In this document: piece after piece, positions 63,791 through 64,000 of the stretch
Layout: each line of letters starts with the position of its first letter
Position numbering within the stretch: the first letter of the stretch is position 1
Source of the DNA: Alteripontixanthobacter sp.
GTDB taxonomy: Bacteria; Pseudomonadota; Alphaproteobacteria; Sphingomonadales; Sphingomonadaceae
DNA length: 64,000 bases
NCBI GenBank assembly: GCA_039968605.1
Contig: JBDVPM010000008.1
Location: 62,001-126,000 of the forward strand
Direction of reading: 5' to 3'
Notes under the pieces: model-generated
The model's database searches: none
What the model saw: the letters and a program-made list of their open reading frames with translations, nothing else
What the model was told of the DNA's origin: nothing
Position numbers and translations under genes: made by a program

Positions 63791-64000
63791 CAGCCGACAT
63801 CCTCCAGCTTGGTGAAGCTGAGGAATTTCTCAGGGCTTACGCGGATCGCCGCGCCGGTGGGGCAGGCGCGCACGCAGGCCGGACCGCCATCGATGCCCAG
63901 GCACATATCGCATTTGATCGCGGTTTTTGGCGCGGCGATGCCCTGTTCCTCGGCCTTTTTCTTGCGCCAGCTATAGCTCGCCTCGCCCGGGCCGGGACCC
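63790..64000 (-). CDS. 4Fe-4S ferredoxin-type subunit, partial
   Basis: The C-terminal 69 residues; the gene starts beyond the window's right edge. KCDMCLGIDGGPACVRACPT has a Cys-x2-Cys and Cys-x3-Cys-Pro cluster-binding pattern. Resembles the end of an iron-sulfur electron-transfer subunit (HycB/DmsB-type). Stop overlaps the cytochrome b start, so one operon. The rest, including any other clusters, cannot be seen here. Confidence 0.8.
   Translation of the reverse strand, partial: GPGPGEASYSWRKKKAEEQGIAAPKTAIKCDMCLGIDGGPACVRACPTGAAIRVSPEKFLSFTKLEDVG

Overview
The window is a high-GC chromosomal stretch of an aerobic alphaproteobacterium. The gene content (ATGA-overlapped operons, split methionine synthase, GcvPA/GcvPB, a regulator-methyltransferase fusion before metF, CCTGAG...GTCGAAGGAC-type intergenic repeats, SnoaL/SDR-rich clusters) points to Sphingomonadales, probably Erythrobacteraceae. 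That placement is inference from gene style; no rRNA gene is present.

Layout. (1) 1-2.2 kb: a wrecked tyrosine-recombinase gene and sequence debris. (2) 2.2-5.5 kb (+): SRPBCC membrane protein, zinc alcohol dehydrogenase, SDR and flavodoxin-like reductase. (3) 5.5-17.0 kb (-): about a dozen tightly packed genes (SDRs, SnoaL/NTF2 proteins, GFA enzyme, a four-domain secreted propeller protein, sulfotransferase, Nramp-like transporter, exported intradiol dioxygenase) headed by a SARP/BTAD-type regulator. A heptamer-4 nt-heptamer direct repeat lies just before the next gene. (4) 17.4-22.3 kb: large-subunit catalase, a long perfect palindrome, and a PAS-GGDEF-EAL-PilZ protein lying between two different tRNA 3'-end fragments. 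(5) 22.6-30.7 kb: surface-polysaccharide genes (GT2, GT-C, GT4, flippase, sulfotransferase). (6) 31-33.9 kb: a trypsin-like protease/NUC endonuclease fusion preceded by a consensus CRP-type site, and an aldo/keto reductase. (7) 34-39.9 kb: methionine-cycle operon (SahR-like regulator with an upstream palindromic operator, metF, metH in two pieces). (8) 39.9-46.4 kb: glycine cleavage operon behind a tandem glycine riboswitch, with two unrelated glycosyltransferase-like genes inserted between gcvH and gcvPA. (9) 46.5-64 kb: CHASE2 adenylate cyclase, FecR-like exported protein, then a large multiheme cytochrome locus.

The most interesting part is 49.4-64 kb. On the + strand are a pentaheme cytochrome, a double-GlcG lipoprotein, an outer-membrane beta-barrel candidate and a 1377-aa decaheme protein with an LVIVD-type propeller, joined by one-base TGATG overlaps or a 2-nt gap. 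Converging on the - strand are a 4Fe-4S ferredoxin (cut by the window end), a diheme cytochrome b, a protein fusing a cytoplasmic FHA domain through one membrane helix to a periplasmic decaheme region, and a metallophosphoesterase. Together they look like an electron route from the inner membrane through the periplasm to the outer membrane, with a phospho-threonine-reading input. That integrated function is inference.

How the rest fits together: the metH/metF and gcv operons are coupled one-carbon modules, each with its own metabolite control (S-adenosylhomocysteine through the regulator, glycine through the riboswitch). A nucleotide-cyclase gene and a CRP-like site both occur in the window, so cAMP-type control is plausible. 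Cyclic-di-GMP turnover sits beside the polysaccharide genes.
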